From contig JAMDDG010000107.1 in the NCBI GenBank assembly GCA_023488865.1, forward strand, positions 1-8,285: a stretch of DNA of 8,285 bases. The letters are read 5' to 3'. Below the pieces are notes generated by a model. The model did no database searches and was not told the DNA's origin. It worked only from the letters and a program-made list of their open reading frames with translations. Shown piece after piece: positions 6,897 to 8,285 of this stretch. The position numbers and the translations under genes were made by a program. This stretch comes from Bacteroidota bacterium (lineage in GTDB: Bacteria; Bacteroidota; Bacteroidia; Bacteroidales; Prolixibacteraceae). Position 1 is the stretch's first letter. Each line of letters begins with the position of its first letter.

Positions 6897-8140
6897 GGTT
6901 GTGATATTTCTTTAAATTCGGATGTTTTAGGCAAAAATGAGACGATAATTGCACCTGTCAGGGCTAACCCTATCAGTAGTGTGAACCCAACAGCATAGCT
7001 TTTTGCTGCATCGTTGTATAAAACTCCCACCAACATCGGAAAAACTGACTCTGCCACACCATCGGCAACCAGGATAATCCCCATCGTCCGTCCCAACGCC
7101 CTGACACCAAACAGATCGGCTGCCATTAAAGGGATGATCATGTAATTACCACCCAGGCCAATACCAAAAAGGACAGAAAAAAGATAGATGCGACCCGGAA
7201 AATCCGGGACCATTAAAAGAGGGATTGAAACCGCTACCATCAAATAAATCAAAATCATGACATATTTGCGGTGGATGATATCAGCCAGCCAACCCATCAA
7301 TACCCTGCCTCCAAGGCTAAACACCAGCACCAGCGACATAATATGGGCCGCTTCCGTTTGAGTAAAATGCAGATCATTCAAATAGTATTTGATATGCTGG
7401 CTTATTCCGCCAACAGCCCCCATACAGCTCATACTGCCAATAGCCAGAAGATAAAAATACGGATTTCCAAGTATATTTCTGATCGGCACCATGGGCTCAC
7501 TCTGTCCTTTACTTTCAGATTTAATCCGTGGTTCTTTTATAAACCAGGCCATTGGCACAGCAATAAGTACGATAAGAACGCCCAATGCACCTAATGCCAG
7601 GTGCCATCCAAATTCTTTTTCCAATCCGGCAGCAACCAATGGGACAATTGCACCGCCCACCCCGATACCTAAATAAGCAATGCCCATGGCTTTCCCCCTG
7701 TTTTTATCGAACCACCTGGAAACCAATACCTGGCAAGGTACCGGGCCTCCAAATACATAACCCAGGGCATTAAAAACCCAGAATAAATAAAACATAGGCA
7801 ATGAACCGGAAAAGCCTAACCCAACAAGCGAAATCCCCATCATTAAAGCCCCTGAAATCATCAGCCGACGTGGCCCGTAACGGTCAATCATCCATCCTGC
7901 AATAAATCCGAACAAAGGGCCAACGATTAATTTTCCAACTGCGTTTCCGGATGTAACTACTGCCCGCGACCAGCCATATTCTTTGGTCATGAAATCGTAA
8001 AAGAAGGGCAATCCATAGTAAGCTATCCCGACCAGGGCAAAAAGTGATAAAAATGCCGTTGCAACAATATAGGTTTGAGAACTTCGACCGGAAGATGACA
8101 TTTTTGTTGAGGTTATTTTATTTACATTATTTACAGCCAT
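6893..8140 (-). CDS. Major facilitator superfamily transporter, monocarboxylate/oxalate-formate antiporter-like
   Basis: An inner-membrane transporter of 415 residues from this start, with 12 hydrophobic segments and a central cytoplasmic loop rich in charged residues. Family marks (numbered from the longer frame starting at 8173) are the loop 2-3 motif GWMIDRYGPRRLM at 93-105, its repeat GWLADIIHRKYVM at 294-306, and RWFDKNRGKAMGIA at 153-166. The last is typical of the monocarboxylate and oxalate/formate antiporter branch. This suggests uptake of an organic anion, perhaps an acylated amino or sugar acid (inference). Three starts are possible: 8173, 8140 and 8101. I prefer 8140 because the bases between 8173 and 8140 are strongly AT-rich like non-coding DNA and would add an odd hydrophobic stretch. 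Its stop overlaps the ATG of the M20 gene by four bases (ATGA), so it is the first gene of the coupled trio. Confidence 0.88.
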   Translation of the reverse strand: MAVNNVNKITSTKMSSSGRSSQTYIVATAFLSLFALVGIAYYGLPFFYDFMTKEYGWSRAVVTSGNAVGKLIVGPLFGFIAGWMIDRYGPRRLMISGALMMGISLVGLGFSGSLPMFYLFWVFNALGYVFGGPVPCQVLVSRWFDKNRGKAMGIAYLGIGVGGAIVPLVAAGLEKEFGWHLALGALGVLIVLIAVPMAWFIKEPRIKSESKGQSEPMVPIRNILGNPYFYLLAIGSMSCMGAVGGISQHIKYYLNDLHFTQTEAAHIMSLVLVFSLGGRVLMGWLADIIHRKYVMILIYLMVAVSIPLLMVPDFPGRIYLFSVLFGIGLGGNYMIIPLMAADLFGVRALGRTMGIILVADGVAESVFPMLVGVLYNDAAKSYAVGFTLLIGLALTGAIIVSFLPKTSEFKEISQP

Positions 8141-8212
8141 AGTGATATTAAGAAAAGAAATTTCTATAAACATCAGGTATCAGTGCGATGCTACAAAGAA
8201 GTCTTGGCATAT

Positions 8213-8284
8213 TTAATGTTTATAATAATTATTTGATTGATCAAACGATTTTGCGTTGTACCGAATCCCATTCGACCCGTCTTT
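8213..8284 (-). CDS. Possible 3' end of a further upstream gene (very uncertain)
   Basis: A minus-strand frame is open from the window edge to TAA at 8213-8215 and would encode 23 residues, beginning Lys-Asp-Gly-Ser-Asn-Gly and ending Tyr-Tyr-Lys-His. The first 30 or so bases are richer in GC than what follows, as expected at a gene end. However, the other two frames on this strand are also open at the edge: one stops at 8241-8243 after 14 codons and the other at about 8195. The frame therefore cannot be fixed, and no family can be recognised from so few residues. If real, the transporter would be an internal gene of a longer operon. Confidence 0.25.
   Translation of the reverse strand, partial: KDGSNGIRYNAKSFDQSNNYYKH
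8232..8245. repeat. Near-palindrome TTTGAT-TG-ATCAAA upstream of the transporter gene
   Basis: Six-base inverted arms with a two-base centre lie 92 bases ahead of the preferred start of the transporter gene, in AT-rich DNA. The half-sites look like FNR-type halves (TTGAT/ATCAA), but the spacing is two bases instead of four, so it is not an FNR site. It is a candidate operator only. Confidence 0.25.
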
Positions 8285-8285
8285 T

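Noticed and set aside
7271..7594. Plus-strand open frame of 107 codons
   Set aside because: Opposite the transporter gene and rich in low-meaning composition; a shadow of the real coding strand.
8156..8165. Perfect 10-base palindrome AGAAATTTCT before the transporter start
   Set aside because: Several palindromes of this length are expected by chance in 8 kb, and nothing else supports it as an operator.
8262..8274. CGAAT-CCC-ATTCG inverted repeat, resembling part of a tRNA T-arm
   Set aside because: The surrounding sequence does not fold into a tRNA cloverleaf and the upstream part is very AT-rich; the stem is too short to call a terminator and lacks a T run on the relevant strand.
1..8285. 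Search for CRISPR arrays, insertion sequences, tRNA or rRNA genes, riboswitches and strong terminators
   Set aside because: I saw no regularly spaced repeats, transposase motifs, RNA folds or hairpins followed by T runs anywhere in the window.

Overview
The window is a compact, one-directional gene block. Every supported gene lies on the minus strand, so transcription runs from the right end (8285) to the left end (1). The host is most likely a member of the Bacteroidota, perhaps a marine or soil polysaccharide degrader. The support for this is the moderate AT content, the lack of clear Shine-Dalgarno motifs with AT-rich leaders instead, the mix of secreted and lipid-anchored carbohydrate proteins, and the protein families present (a DUF6807/PmoA-like lipoprotein and a DUF5009/NagX-like membrane protein). 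I cannot name a species.

In transcription order the layout is as follows. (i) 8285-8141 is mostly AT-rich and may hold the 3' end of another upstream gene. (ii) 8140-4729 is a tightly coupled trio: a major facilitator transporter, an M20 metallo-hydrolase (ArgE/DapE type) and an NAD(P)-dependent epimerase-like protein, with both junctions being 4-base ATGA overlaps. (iii) 4728-4575 is a 154-base gap with a possible promoter and an inverted repeat. (iv) 4574-2487 holds a multi-pass membrane acetyltransferase-like protein and a DUF6807 lipoprotein, 18 bases apart. (v) 2486-2385 is a 102-base gap. (vi) 2384-1 holds a large secreted glycoside-hydrolase-like protein followed 22 bases later by an exported NagA-like amidohydrolase that runs off the left edge. 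No stretch of more than about 300 bases lacks a gene.

Read together, the block looks like an accessory catabolic locus for a carbohydrate, probably one carrying N-acyl or amide groups (inference). Outside the cytoplasm, the glycoside-hydrolase-like protein, the DUF6807 lipoprotein and the NagA-like amidohydrolase would process the substrate, and the NagX/HGSNAT-like protein could acylate an amino sugar across the inner membrane. Inside, the transporter would bring in an organic acid or acylated product, the M20 enzyme would cut its amide bond, and the epimerase-like protein would alter the product. The window contains no SusC/SusD pair, sugar kinase, glucosamine-phosphate deaminase, regulator, RNA gene, mobile element or CRISPR array, so the substrate cannot be fixed from this sequence alone.
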